This document shows, one piece after another, positions 56,645 through 64,000 of a DNA stretch of 64,000 nucleotides. Each line of letters begins with the position of its first letter. Position 1 is the stretch's first letter. The stretch spans positions 7,130,001 through 7,194,000 of the forward strand of contig JAPFFF010000001.1 of NCBI GenBank assembly GCA_039105265.1, in the 5' to 3' direction. Made by a program: the position numbers and the translations under genes. Under the pieces are notes generated by a model that was not told where the DNA came from, ran no database searches, and saw only the letters and a list, made by a program, of their open reading frames with translations. The stretch is from Tritrichomonas musculus (lineage: Eukaryota > Parabasalia > Tritrichomonadida > Tritrichomonadidae).

Positions 56645-57169
56645 TTAAATATTCAATATAGAATCATTTAAACTAGTAGGAGAATATACTTTTTTATTTT
56701 TGTTTTGTTGTTTAATTGCTTTAGGAGCTTGAGGAATTTCATTAGATATATCTGTTTGTTTTGTAGGAGTATGTTGTTGTTGTACTTCACGAGAGCTCAT
56801 AGTGATTTGTTTATTTTGAATTTGTTTAGCTTTTGCAGTGACTTTTGTTGTTAATTTAGTTTGTGCAGCAGTTATATTTCTTCTTCTTATTTCTTCTTCA
56901 CTTAATATTTTCATTGTAGGTGGAGCAGGAATATAAGTTTTGTTTTGACGTAGATTTTTAGTTTGTGTTTGTTGTTGATTATTGTTTTCATTATCTGGCA
57001 CAGCTTCACGAGAGTTCGCAGTGACTTCCTCTTCCTCTTCCTCAAATATAAAACTATCATTATCATGAGAACTTGTAGGACTTGTTGCAATATCTACTCT
57101 ATTTTTATTTTTAGTAGCTTCAATTCTTTCTCTTAATAATTTTGTTGATTTAGGTTGAATATTTTTCAT
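56645..57169 (-). CDS. Low-complexity basic protein in the variable slot
   Basis: 174 residues rich in Lys, Gln, Thr and Pro (KSTKLLRERIEATKNKNRVD, a TKVTAKAKQIQNKQ stretch and PQAPKAIKQQNKNKKVYS). Two GC-rich micro-repeat copies encode SSREV and NSREAV. It corresponds by position to the basic proteins of A and B. Function unknown; nucleic-acid binding is plausible from charge. Confidence 0.5.
   Translation of the reverse strand: MKNIQPKSTKLLRERIEATKNKNRVDIATSPTSSHDNDSFIFEEEEEEVTANSREAVPDNENNNQQQTQTKNLRQNKTYIPAPPTMKILSEEEIRRRNITAAQTKLTTKVTAKAKQIQNKQITMSSREVQQQHTPTKQTDISNEIPQAPKAIKQQNKNKKVYSPTSLNDSILNI
56789..56803 (-). repeat. GC-rich micro-repeat, copy 4
   Basis: Minus strand ACTATGAGCTCTCGT, inside the 174-aa gene of D. 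Confidence 0.55.
57008..57022 (-). repeat. GC-rich micro-repeat, copy 5
   Basis: Minus strand ACTGCGAACTCTCGT, inside the 174-aa gene of D, about 220 bp from copy 4. Confidence 0.6.
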
Positions 57170-57237
57170 TTTAGGTCTTGTTTGTTTTGGTGGTTTTACA
57201 GCGATTACAGGTTTATTAGGTTGATTTATTTTTGCTA

Positions 57238-58281
57238 TTACTTCTTTTCGCGAGAGCTCGTAGCTGCAGTTTTTCTATATTTATTAGGATTAAACACTAT
57301 AGTTTGATTAGGGCTTAAATCTAAATCTAGATCTAATTCAGTTTGTTCATTTGGAAAATCATGTAAATCTGTATTAATTTCAACATTCTTTCTTTTACGA
57401 ACAAAAGCAATACAACGTCCATTATCAACATCAACTTCTTCAAATTCATTATTAGGATAATACATTTTACCTGTTAATTTATTCATTCTAGGAGCATTTT
57501 CTATATCATGTAATCTTTGTAATTTTCTTTTTCTTTCTTTTTCAGCTTCTATCTTATTTATTTCTTCTTGTTTCTTTCTTTCTCTTTCTTCTCTTATTCT
57601 TCTTTTTTTATCTTGTTTTTCTTGTTCTTCTCTTATTAATCTTTCTTGTTCTTCTTTTTCTATTCTTTCTTGTTCTTTTCTTCTATCTTCTTCTTCCTGT
57701 TCTTCTGGTGATAAACAAGTATAAACTAAAGGTTCTAATGTATTATTTCTATAATCTTCATAAAAACAACATTTGCTATACCAATGAATTTCATAAAAGT
57801 ATTGAGGTTCAACTTTAATACTATTTTGTTTTAATTTTTGAGATAATTTACTAACATATTTTTCAATGATATCATCATTTATTCCATCATATAACTTTGC
57901 TTTAAATTGTAATTCAGATGTTTTATACATTCTACTTACTACATTTACAGTTTTAAACTTAACCATAAAATCACTAAGAGTTATTGTATATAATAATCTA
58001 GATTCATTATAATAATCTTGTCTATCTTTAAGTAAAACAACACATTCTACTCCCTGAATATATCTTATTACAAATATGATAGAAGGAAGTTTTTCTGTAG
58101 TTAATCTAATAAAATAACAAGGATGATAATTAATAACTCCTTGACCCTTACTTAAACATATATCAGGTAATTTGAAATCAGCTAAAAAACAATATAAACA
58201 ATAACCATTTCTACCTATTACAATTTTATAATAATTTTCATTTTCATAATCTTTAACTTCTTCTCCTAAAACTAACGTCAT
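57238..58281 (-). CDS. Hypothetical 347-aa protein with charged coiled coil
   Basis: Residues 1-195 appear globular (MTLVLGEEVKDYENENYYKI; FIRLTTEKLPSIIFVIRYIQ; QYFYEIHWYSKCCFYEDY). Residues about 200-265 form a Glu/Arg/Lys single-helix or coiled coil, followed by KMYYPNNEFEEVDVDNGRCI and an unstructured tail ending SSREKK, which is encoded by a micro-repeat. It may correspond to C's 331-aa protein by position, with little clear similarity. Confidence 0.6.
   Translation of the reverse strand: MTLVLGEEVKDYENENYYKIVIGRNGYCLYCFLADFKLPDICLSKGQGVINYHPCYFIRLTTEKLPSIIFVIRYIQGVECVVLLKDRQDYYNESRLLYTITLSDFMVKFKTVNVVSRMYKTSELQFKAKLYDGINDDIIEKYVSKLSQKLKQNSIKVEPQYFYEIHWYSKCCFYEDYRNNTLEPLVYTCLSPEEQEEEDRRKEQERIEKEEQERLIREEQEKQDKKRRIREERERKKQEEINKIEAEKERKRKLQRLHDIENAPRMNKLTGKMYYPNNEFEEVDVDNGRCIAFVRKRKNVEINTDLHDFPNEQTELDLDLDLSPNQTIVFNPNKYRKTAATSSREKK
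57250..57264 (-). repeat. GC-rich micro-repeat, copy 6
   Basis: Minus strand GCTACGAGCTCTCGC at the very 3' end of the 347-aa gene. Confidence 0.65.
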
Positions 58282-58284
58282 TTA

Positions 58285-58614
58285 TTAATAAATAAGAAGA
58301 CAACTAAATATAAACGCTGAAGGTTCTATTTCATTTCCGTATAAATCAGTAAACCATATTCTATGATTTTGTTCATGATTTAAGAATTCATACTTTCTAT
58401 ATTTTGTTTGTCTTCTATTAGCTAACATTATAAAATGATCACAATAACTATATTGTTGAACTATATCACTATGAACCATTAAATCTCCTACTAAAAACTC
58501 TTTAACAATAGCTCCTACATACTGAACAACTATATACTTTTTATTTCTACTGCTAATAAACTCTATTGGTAATTTAAATTCTTTATCTTGAGTATGAAAG
58601 TAAACTTTTGGCAT
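58285..58614 (-). CDS. Small conserved beta-rich virion protein candidate
   Basis: 109 residues starting MPKVYFHTQDKEFKLPIEFI, conserved over its whole length with A, B and C (GDLMVHSDIVQQYSYCDHFI; FTDLYGNEIEPSAFIFSCLL). It is the shortest version and defines the conserved core. Lies 5 bp after the integrase gene. Confidence 0.62.
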   Translation of the reverse strand: MPKVYFHTQDKEFKLPIEFISSRNKKYIVVQYVGAIVKEFLVGDLMVHSDIVQQYSYCDHFIMLANRRQTKYRKYEFLNHEQNHRIWFTDLYGNEIEPSAFIFSCLLIY

Positions 58615-58619
58615 ATTTA

Positions 58620-59786
58620 TTAGATATCAAAGTATAATTTAATATCTTTATCTAATTCATCATAATTATCAGCTACTTTCTTAGTAAAAGCTATTGGTAT
58701 TTCTATCGGTTTCATATTATATCTTAACAAATCACAAACACAATTTCCGTTAATATATGTTAAGAATTCTGCTATTTCATTAAATACTCTTCTTCTTTTA
58801 GCAAATTTTTGTTTAGTTTTAGCAAAATCAGTATGAACTAGTAATATATTTCCCTTTTTATACTTTAATAGTCCTTTTAATTTTTGTTTGTTTTTTATTT
58901 CTTGTAATTTACTTTTCATCATTCTTATATATTTCCATTCTAGATCAATATCATTTTGAAACTGAATAGGTGAATAGTATATATATTTATTTTTGTTCAA
59001 TATAACTTCACTTTCATCAGTATCATCAAAATCATAATTATAGTTTCTTAATCTTAATGATTTATGAGGAGTTTTATTATAATAATTAACCATTTGTTTC
59101 ATATATTCATAATTAGCTAATTTAGTTTCATTAAGTCCAAAAGCATTTCGTAACGTTCTAATAACTGAATCAATTGTTTTATGAGCTAAAGCAAATTTAG
59201 AAGAATTAACTACAAACTTAATCTTATATATTCTCCATTCTTTAACATATAGCTGCGAGCTCTCGCGAAGCACACTGTCGAAATCTATTTCATTTATGAT
59301 CTGTTTTAATAATTTAGTATCATGTTGATTAATAATTTTATCTAATACTTTATCTTTACTTCTTATACTACTTTCTTTAACTCTTTCATGTAAATTAGGT
59401 ACATATAATATAGAATCATCATTTAAAGTAAGTTCAATTATATCATTTGCTAACTTAATAAATCCTCTTTCACCATCACTTTTAATCGTTTTAATTTCAA
59501 TATCATATTTGACTAATATATTAGCTAAAGTGTAAGATAATGTACTTAATCTTCTATCTTTAATCTGTTCAACTATTAAATATCTTGTATTAACATTTAT
59601 TAAAACAAAATAGATAGTATTCTTAACAAACATTAAATCAGCTTCATAGCAATAAGGTTCATTACTAAAATTAGGTTTCATATACTGTTTACATGTTTTC
59701 AATCTCAAATCATGAACATAAGGTTCTTTTTCGAGATCATTATATTCAAAGTATTTGTATTTGCTAGTAAATGGATATTTAAGCAT
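58620..59786 (-). CDS. Polinton integrase of D
   Basis: 388 residues with catalytic core YEADLMFVK, IKSDGERGFIK and IDSVIRTLRNAFG, then KTPHKSLRLRNYNYDF and the conserved tail KFAKRRRVFNEIAEFLTYIN. About 45 residues between the second and third acidic positions are extra relative to A and B, and one GC-rich micro-repeat lies in this segment. The frame is open. A GTGCAAAAATAA motif at the start matches the GCAAAAATAA before the A and B integrases. Confidence 0.83.
   Translation of the reverse strand: MLKYPFTSKYKYFEYNDLEKEPYVHDLRLKTCKQYMKPNFSNEPYCYEADLMFVKNTIYFVLINVNTRYLIVEQIKDRRLSTLSYTLANILVKYDIEIKTIKSDGERGFIKLANDIIELTLNDDSILYVPNLHERVKESSIRSKDKVLDKIINQHDTKLLKQIINEIDFDSVLRESSQLYVKEWRIYKIKFVVNSSKFALAHKTIDSVIRTLRNAFGLNETKLANYEYMKQMVNYYNKTPHKSLRLRNYNYDFDDTDESEVILNKNKYIYYSPIQFQNDIDLEWKYIRMMKSKLQEIKNKQKLKGLLKYKKGNILLVHTDFAKTKQKFAKRRRVFNEIAEFLTYINGNCVCDLLRYNMKPIEIPIAFTKKVADNYDELDKDIKLYFDI
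59252..59266 (+). repeat. GC-rich micro-repeat, copy 7
   Basis: GCTGCGAGCTCTCGC inside D's integrase gene, in the segment that A and B lack (LRESSQLYV). Confidence 0.65.
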
Positions 59787-59903
59787 TTTAGTGCAAAAAT
59801 AATATACTACATTTAATTCTTCTAATTAAGATCATATATCTTCTTAAACCTAGTTAAATATATTTGTATTTTTTTACCTTTAATACTCATCATATTAACA
59901 AAT

Positions 59904-60377
59904 TTATTTCGTCATCACAATTTCATTCTTTTCTTCATCATACTTAAATAATTTATCTTTTGTTAGTTCTTCTACCAGTTTTACAGTAGGTACAGCAACA
60001 TCATTAGTAGTAGAACTTTCATCATACTGCTGTGAATTTACTACAGTAGGAATATCATCTTTTCTGTTATATCTTTCATCTGCTGCAGTCGTAGTTAAGA
60101 GTGTTGTATTTTCATAAGTAAGATCATTTTTCTTACGATATTCATTCTCAAGTTCCTCATTTGATACATATTTCATTATTTCTTTATTAAATTCTTCAGT
60201 CTTAAGAAATTCAAATAAGTCTGTCAAAAGTGCATACGGCTCCAGCATTTTTTTGATTTCTTCAGTATTCACTCCTTGCAAACCACCTTGACATGAATAC
60301 TTTCTTATATAATCAATGATAAGTTCGTCTATAGTATTCACTTTCTTGATGCTACCTGCTTGCTCTATTGTAAACAT
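59904..60377 (-). CDS. Short fibre-like protein or fibre N-terminal remnant
   Basis: 157 residues: MFTIEQAGSIKKVNTIDELI N-terminus, YALLTDLFEFLKTEEFNKEI repeat as in C, then TTDNVAVPTVKLVEEL-like text resembling the D module. The common C-terminal domain is absent. It may be the remaining part of a longer fibre or a naturally short version. Confidence 0.5.
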   Translation of the reverse strand: MFTIEQAGSIKKVNTIDELIIDYIRKYSCQGGLQGVNTEEIKKMLEPYALLTDLFEFLKTEEFNKEIMKYVSNEELENEYRKKNDLTYENTTLLTTTAADERYNRKDDIPTVVNSQQYDESSTTNDVAVPTVKLVEELTKDKLFKYDEEKNEIVMTK

Positions 60378-60391
60378 TTATAATATAATAA

Positions 60392-61551
60392 ATGTTTACT
60401 AAGCGAGCTGACAGAACAGAATTCAAAAAAATGATAAGAGAACAAATAAAAGATATGAATTACCGTAGAATGTTGCTATATATGTATGAACAAGCAAATA
60501 TTGACCAAGACATTATATGGAATATCATTGAATGTCTTGATAACCCAAAAAAATATCGAAGTGATATAATCAATAGACTTGAAGAACTGAAAAATTCCTT
60601 TATGATAGCCAAACAAAATACACCAAAACAAAAAGAAAAATTAACAAATATGTTGATTGATGGTACAAAAGACTTTAATAAACTAGATGATAAGATTAAG
60701 AAACAAACTGTAACTATTCCTTTACTAGTATCACCACCAAAGCCAGAAAGCTATTTAGAAGAAGAGGAGGAACCGGAAGCAGATCAACATTATTATAGAA
60801 ACAGATATAATGATGATTTGAACACACTTACTGAGATAATTGAACTAAAAAAAGATGTATCAGATTCACTTCTTTTATACTACAGAATTGCTGATGACCC
60901 TGAAAAATACCCTATCTTCAACAAAAAAGATACAAAGCAAATTAGGTCTCTTGTAGAATCTTTGACGAAGAACCTTGATTCTTATAATAGAAACTCTGAC
61001 AAAATTATATCAGATGTTGAGACTTTGATGAAATTCGAAAATCAAAGAAGGCAAACCAATATAGAAACAATGAGTAAGATTGCTGATTCTCCATGTACTC
61101 CAAACATGAGTAAAGAAGAAAAAGAAAGGTTGCTACAAATATATAAAAGTTCTTCTGCTGTAGATGCTGCACAGCTTCGTAAATTTGGTTTGTTGAATGA
61201 CGATTTCACAGAAGAAAATCTGTATAATTATTACAATCGTGCTTGCTCGCCAAAAGACGATTCTGATACCAGAGTAAGAAAACTTGTTCTACAGTTGCAT
61301 AATGCTATTCATGAGACAAACATTTTTGATGAAACTACAGAACCCAAAAACAAAAAGCAACTGAAACAATTATTAAAGTATATTTCTGAGAATGGAGATC
61401 GAGAAATTCTTTACAATATGAATAGCGATGACAATGAAAATGAATATTTATTCGATCATAAAACAATGTCAAGAGAAGAAGTTACTGTTAATAGTGATGG
61501 AGAAATTGAAGATGATGAAGTTAATGATCTTAATACATCTTTAGCAACGTA
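60392..61551 (+). pseudogene. DLNGD-gene N-terminal part, interrupted by element G
   Basis: About 386 residues homologous to the N-terminal half of C's large protein (EEEEEPEADQHYYRNRYNDD; FNKKDTKQIRSLVESLTKNL; NEDGDREI-like ENGDREILYNMNSDDNENEY). The conserved DLNGD core is on the far side of the G insertion. AACGTA (61546-61551) is the candidate target duplication. Confidence 0.72.
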
Positions 61552-61599
61552 AGTAGTGATGGTTGTTCCGTTCGAAGGTCAAATAGAAATTCATTTATG

Positions 61600-61890
61600 A
61601 CCGACACCACTGCCCTAATTTAGAAGGCCATCTAACTATTTTTGAATTGACACTAACTGATACTCATAACTAGGAATAATTGATCAGCATCATGGGGTCA
61701 CATTGATGTTCACTTATGACCACTTATGACCGCCATTACTGACCCATAACTGAAGGCCACCTGACTATTTTTGAAATGACCCAACTGATACTCATAACTA
61801 GGAATAATTGATCAGCATCATGGGACTATATAGATGTTCACTTATGACTGCCACTATTGCCCTAGTTTTGAAGGCCCCTATCTATTTTTG
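61600..61890. repeat. Direct repeat of about 120-129 bp, two and a half copies
   Basis: CTATTTTTGA at 61636, 61765 and (shorter) 61882 marks units containing CTGATACTCATAACTAGGAA and TAATTGATCAGCATCATGG. The repeats fill G's left subterminal region before the promoter of the 161-aa gene. F's left end has a different, shorter-period repeat in the same place. No gene in 61552-61965. Confidence 0.75.
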
Positions 61891-61936
61891 CATTTATGCA
61901 TTCGCATTGACCCCAAAAATAAACCTATTTTTAAAT

Positions 61937-61965
61937 TTGAATATTGATTTTTTTATCACCACCAA
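61937..61965 (+). promoter_or_regulatory. Candidate promoter of the 161-aa gene
   Basis: TTTGAATATTGATTTTTTTA, then TCACCA just before ATG. Conserved with F (32470-32498) although upstream repeats differ. Confidence 0.5.
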
Positions 61966-62451
61966 ATGGAATCATCCACAACCCATTTCAAGGTCTACGA
62001 ATACATCAACACATTGATTTCCCTATCATCAAAGCCTGATGAATTCTCAAAATGTAATTTTGCAATATTATGTGACAAGTTCCCATTCAGTTTGAAGAAA
62101 TCGCTTTACCTTGCGAGGGTCCTATATGTATCACTACAGACTAATACTGAAACCATTAGATTCTACCCAGATAAGCTCAAGGAGATGAACCTTGAGAACA
62201 TATATTTGACATCCAACAGTAGACGTAAATTGAGTATCAACATGCATGAGTTCTTCGTAAATGGGAATACCGAAAAACATGAATTCAAGGAATGCCCGTA
62301 TTACAACTATTCGATTGAGAAAACCAATATAAACACCAAGGATCTCATTGGTAAATTACGTGAAAAATACAATATTGTGGAACCTGATGTATTCATTGGT
62401 CAACATCAAGATTTGGTATTGGAAGCAGACCCTGATATTGATTTTGTCTAA
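61966..62451 (+). CDS. Conserved left-end protein of unknown function
   Basis: 161 residues, homologue of the F gene at 32499. Helical N-terminal half (VYEYINTLISLSSKPDEFSK; FPFSLKKSLYLARVLYVSLQ) and a C-terminal part with SNSRRKLSINMHEFFVNGNT, KCPYYNYS-like text and an acidic end. It overlaps the ATPase gene by 4 bp tail-to-tail. No family was recognised; its constant place next to the ATPase could mean a packaging or maturation partner. Confidence 0.7.
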   Translation: MESSTTHFKVYEYINTLISLSSKPDEFSKCNFAILCDKFPFSLKKSLYLARVLYVSLQTNTETIRFYPDKLKEMNLENIYLTSNSRRKLSINMHEFFVNGNTEKHEFKECPYYNYSIEKTNINTKDLIGKLREKYNIVEPDVFIGQHQDLVLEADPDIDFV

Positions 62452-63389
62452 ATCTTACTATATATAACTTGCATATCGTGTTCAACAGTGTTCACCAATA
62501 TGAAATCATGTCCAGATAAGGTTTTATATTTTTGCCACAACTCTTCAAATTCGCAAGGAATGCTCACCTGCTGATATATGTAATTGAGTTTCTGTCGTGA
62601 GAACCCATTGAATATGAAGAATGAGGTACAATTATTTTTGTAATCAGTTGGAACACCCTTGAAGAACTGGATGTTGATGTAAACGATTGAATTCTTATGA
62701 CGCAACTGTGTTATATAGTTTGTGAAGTATGATGATTTCAACAGCTTACTCTTAATGAAATCCTCACAAAGGATTATCGTGTTGAGTGGTATATTAGGTT
62801 TCCCAAGTTTGTTGATATGAAGGAACTCAAACATTTGCTGCAATTTAGTATCGTCTAATGTAATCTTCCCAACTGAGCTATATTTGTTATACAACTCTTT
62901 CCATAAATCGAGTTCCTTCAAGTATCGTTCGGCATTACTATCAGCGACAACCTCAATGGGCAAGTTGATGAGTTCACGTTGAGATTCAAATGTAGAATCA
63001 TTTATAATACCATTCTTACTCACATAGACTATCATATGAAATGGGTTATTTTTGAGTCTACTCATTTGAATGATATCGCGAATAACTGTGTGACTCTTAC
63101 CTTTGCCTTGAGAAGCTACCAGTATGTTCAAAGTATTGTACCAAGCATATATTCCGTTAGCGATTGGTCTTATGGATGCATTCGTGATTTTATCCCTATT
63201 TTTGGAATAGGCTTCACTCATAGCTTCATCAACATCAAACCTCTTGGAAACCGGTTGCTGCTTCTGGAACATAGAACGCAGTTCCTGCTCAAATGTGTCA
63301 AAATCTATTGGCTCTCCACTGGAACTGTCTGATAATTCGATAGATGTATAATCAAAAAGAGTTGGCTGCAGGCGTTTATAATACAACAT
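62448..63389 (-). CDS. A32/FtsK-like genome packaging ATPase
   Basis: 313 residues. Walker A ASQGKGKSH (about residues 92-100), Walker B IILCED (205-210), and LRHKNSIVYINIQ (229-241), the RH..s....Q pattern of viral packaging ATPases. It would pump element DNA into the capsid. The ATG is preceded by TTTATTTTTGATTAA, the promoter-like pattern of this lineage. The frame is whole; length is within the family's usual 250-320 residues. F keeps only its tail. Confidence 0.78.
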   Translation of the reverse strand: MLYYKRLQPTLFDYTSIELSDSSSGEPIDFDTFEQELRSMFQKQQPVSKRFDVDEAMSEAYSKNRDKITNASIRPIANGIYAWYNTLNILVASQGKGKSHTVIRDIIQMSRLKNNPFHMIVYVSKNGIINDSTFESQRELINLPIEVVADSNAERYLKELDLWKELYNKYSSVGKITLDDTKLQQMFEFLHINKLGKPNIPLNTIILCEDFIKSKLLKSSYFTNYITQLRHKNSIVYINIQFFKGVPTDYKNNCTSFFIFNGFSRQKLNYIYQQVSIPCEFEELWQKYKTLSGHDFILVNTVEHDMQVIYSKI

Positions 63390-63409
63390 TTAATCAAAAA
63401 TAAAGCTTT

Positions 63410-63559
63410 TCAGGCGTATAATGTGCGTCTCAGCTCATCGGTCAACTCAGGTGGTTCATCCTCTGCAGTAAATGATACCAATATTAGCAGTTCAATTATG
63501 TTGGTCGCTAGTATCAACCCTAATAATATATTCATGATGATCTCGCTTGCCAGTGACAT
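63410..63559 (-). CDS. 49-aa single-pass membrane protein
   Basis: A very short open frame: MSLASEIIMNILLGLILATN at the start, continuing with a second hydrophobic run IIELLILVSF, then an acidic, polar C-terminus ending LRRTLYA. One transmembrane helix of about 25 residues is apparent. TCATAA abuts the ATG, the strongest initiator form in the window, and the gene fits the leftward run between ATPase and the next gene. It could be a virion membrane or egress peptide; the function is unproven. Confidence 0.5.
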   Translation of the reverse strand: MSLASEIIMNILLGLILATNIIELLILVSFTAEDEPPELTDELRRTLYA

Positions 63560-63569
63560 TTATGAAAAT

Positions 63570-64000
63570 TTAAATACAAATTTTGAGTGATATTGAGTGT
63601 CTTATGAGCTCGGTCCATACATGGTTATATCCATATTTCAATTCATTGGATACCCCATTTTTGGATACCAATATCTTATCAATCTTCATGTACTTCGAGT
63701 TTGAAACACAGCCTGTACACCCACTATCCTCATTTATAACCAACTCAACCTTGTCAGCCTTAGTGAGTATTTTAATGAGCTCCATCAATGTGTTGCTATG
63801 GCACACAAGATAGTTGTTCATCCTCAATGGATTCGTTTCATAGATACTCAGCAATATCTCGAGGAATTTATTTTTGGTATCCAAGTCCTCACCATCAAGT
63901 TCTATTGAACGTTCTAGAGGAGGATTGTTTATTGGAGCAACTGATGGATATGCACCAGTTGTCGAGGCTGTAGTAAAATTTGCATTCTGGGTGCCATTTT
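63570..64000 (-). CDS. Unknown Polinton protein with C-x2-C motif (partial, runs off window)
   Basis: Homologue of A's first gene (31-606). The reading frame is open from the stop at 63570 to the window edge; the conserved part reads NKFLEILLSIYETNPLRMNN, ICHSNTLMELIKILTKADKV-like text, GCTGCVSNSKYMKIDKIL and SISLKICI. The upstream part shares NFT and PLERSI with A's disordered N-terminus. The start is outside the window. Confidence 0.7.
   Translation of the reverse strand, partial: NGTQNANFTTASTTGAYPSVAPINNPPLERSIELDGEDLDTKNKFLEILLSIYETNPLRMNNYLVCHSNTLMELIKILTKADKVELVINEDSGCTGCVSNSKYMKIDKILVSKNGVSNELKYGYNHVWTELIRHSISLKICI

Larger units (their letters stand above)
45131..59820 (+). mobile_element. 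Polinton element D (right boundary approximate)
   Basis: Begins AGTAGTATATATATGTGCGG inside C's integrase gene. Order: 146-aa gene, repeat-rich spacer, pPolB, small helical gene, fibre, DLNGD gene (broken, one to three breaks), two variable-slot genes, small virion candidate, integrase. No capsid gene or right terminus is seen: sequence passes into a C-like fibre fragment within about 120 bp of the integrase. Visibly more AT-rich than its neighbours, with AGA and TTA codons dominant. Confidence 0.78.
59821..61551. mobile_element. Fragment H of a C-like Polinton
   Basis: A short fibre gene and the N-terminal part of a DLNGD gene, head-to-head, resembling element C and less AT-rich than D. The left boundary is not marked by a terminus and is approximate; the right side is cut by element G. 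It may be a remnant joined to D by rearrangement, or a second fibre cassette of D. Confidence 0.6.
61552..64000 (+). mobile_element. Polinton element G, left end (runs off window)
   Basis: Begins AGTAGTGATGG in H's DLNGD gene. Order: repeat-rich left end, 161-aa gene, packaging ATPase (whole), 49-aa membrane protein and the gene homologous to the first gene of A. This supplies the left part missing from A and B in the window. No breaks are seen in the visible part. Confidence 0.82.

Noticed and set aside
59780-59830. Right terminus of D at the ATACTAC sequence
   Set aside because: GTGCAAAAATAA just before it matches the conserved integrase leader of A and B, and the full ACTACT end is missing.
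61808-62017. 69-aa plus-strand frame before the 161-aa gene
   Set aside because: It overlaps the promoter and the start of a well-conserved gene and falls in direct repeats.

Overview
The window is a stack of Polinton/Maverick elements (large self-synthesising, virus-like DNA transposons) of a protist, with almost no ordinary host sequence. The gene set is typical of the family: protein-primed DNA polymerase B, RNase-H-fold integrase, double-jelly-roll-type major capsid protein, A32/FtsK-like packaging ATPase, fibre-like proteins with phage-tail-like repeats, and many small coiled-coil proteins. AT-rich DNA, compact intron-less genes, TCA-type initiator sequences a few bases before ATG (TCATAA-ATG, TCACAA-ATG) and TAAA at many stops suggest a parabasalid, most likely Trichomonas vaginalis or a close relative. 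That host assignment is inference; no host gene is present to confirm it.

Layout from left to right. Element A (1-20246, left end outside the window) looks whole in the part seen: three small leftward genes, pPolB, KilA-N gene, fibre, large unknown gene, small virion-type genes, integrase, free HNH endonuclease, capsid, four small genes, a 116-aa gene and the right terminus. A sits in the fibre gene of element B (20247-31833), a close relative that is lightly broken. B's right terminus lies in a 216-bp capsid-gene scrap of another element (31834-32049). Next to the scrap is the left end of element F (32050-33097; 159-aa gene and ATPase tail). F is interrupted by element C (33098-45130), whose integrase gene is interrupted by element D (45131 to about 59820). 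After D comes a fragment H (about 59820-61551) of a C-like element, interrupted by the left end of element G (61552 onward; 161-aa gene, intact ATPase, a 49-aa membrane protein and the start of a gene matching the first gene of A).

Two lineages are visible. A, B, F and G share AGTAGTGAT termini. C and D share AGTAGT(G)TA..TATGTGCG termini and carry the polymerase close to the left end. The lineages share fibre modules that look recently exchanged. Long open frames and near-identical stretches between A and B point to recent activity.

The genes fit one life cycle: replication (pPolB), integration (integrase), packaging (ATPase), shell (capsid, small jelly-roll candidate), attachment (fibre) and small regulatory or core proteins. 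The least expected observations are two families of short palindromic micro-repeats embedded inside genes, an HNH-like domain inside every pPolB, a serial hairpin array with a covarying base pair after the polymerase of A, and palindromic iteron-like repeats before the polymerase of D.
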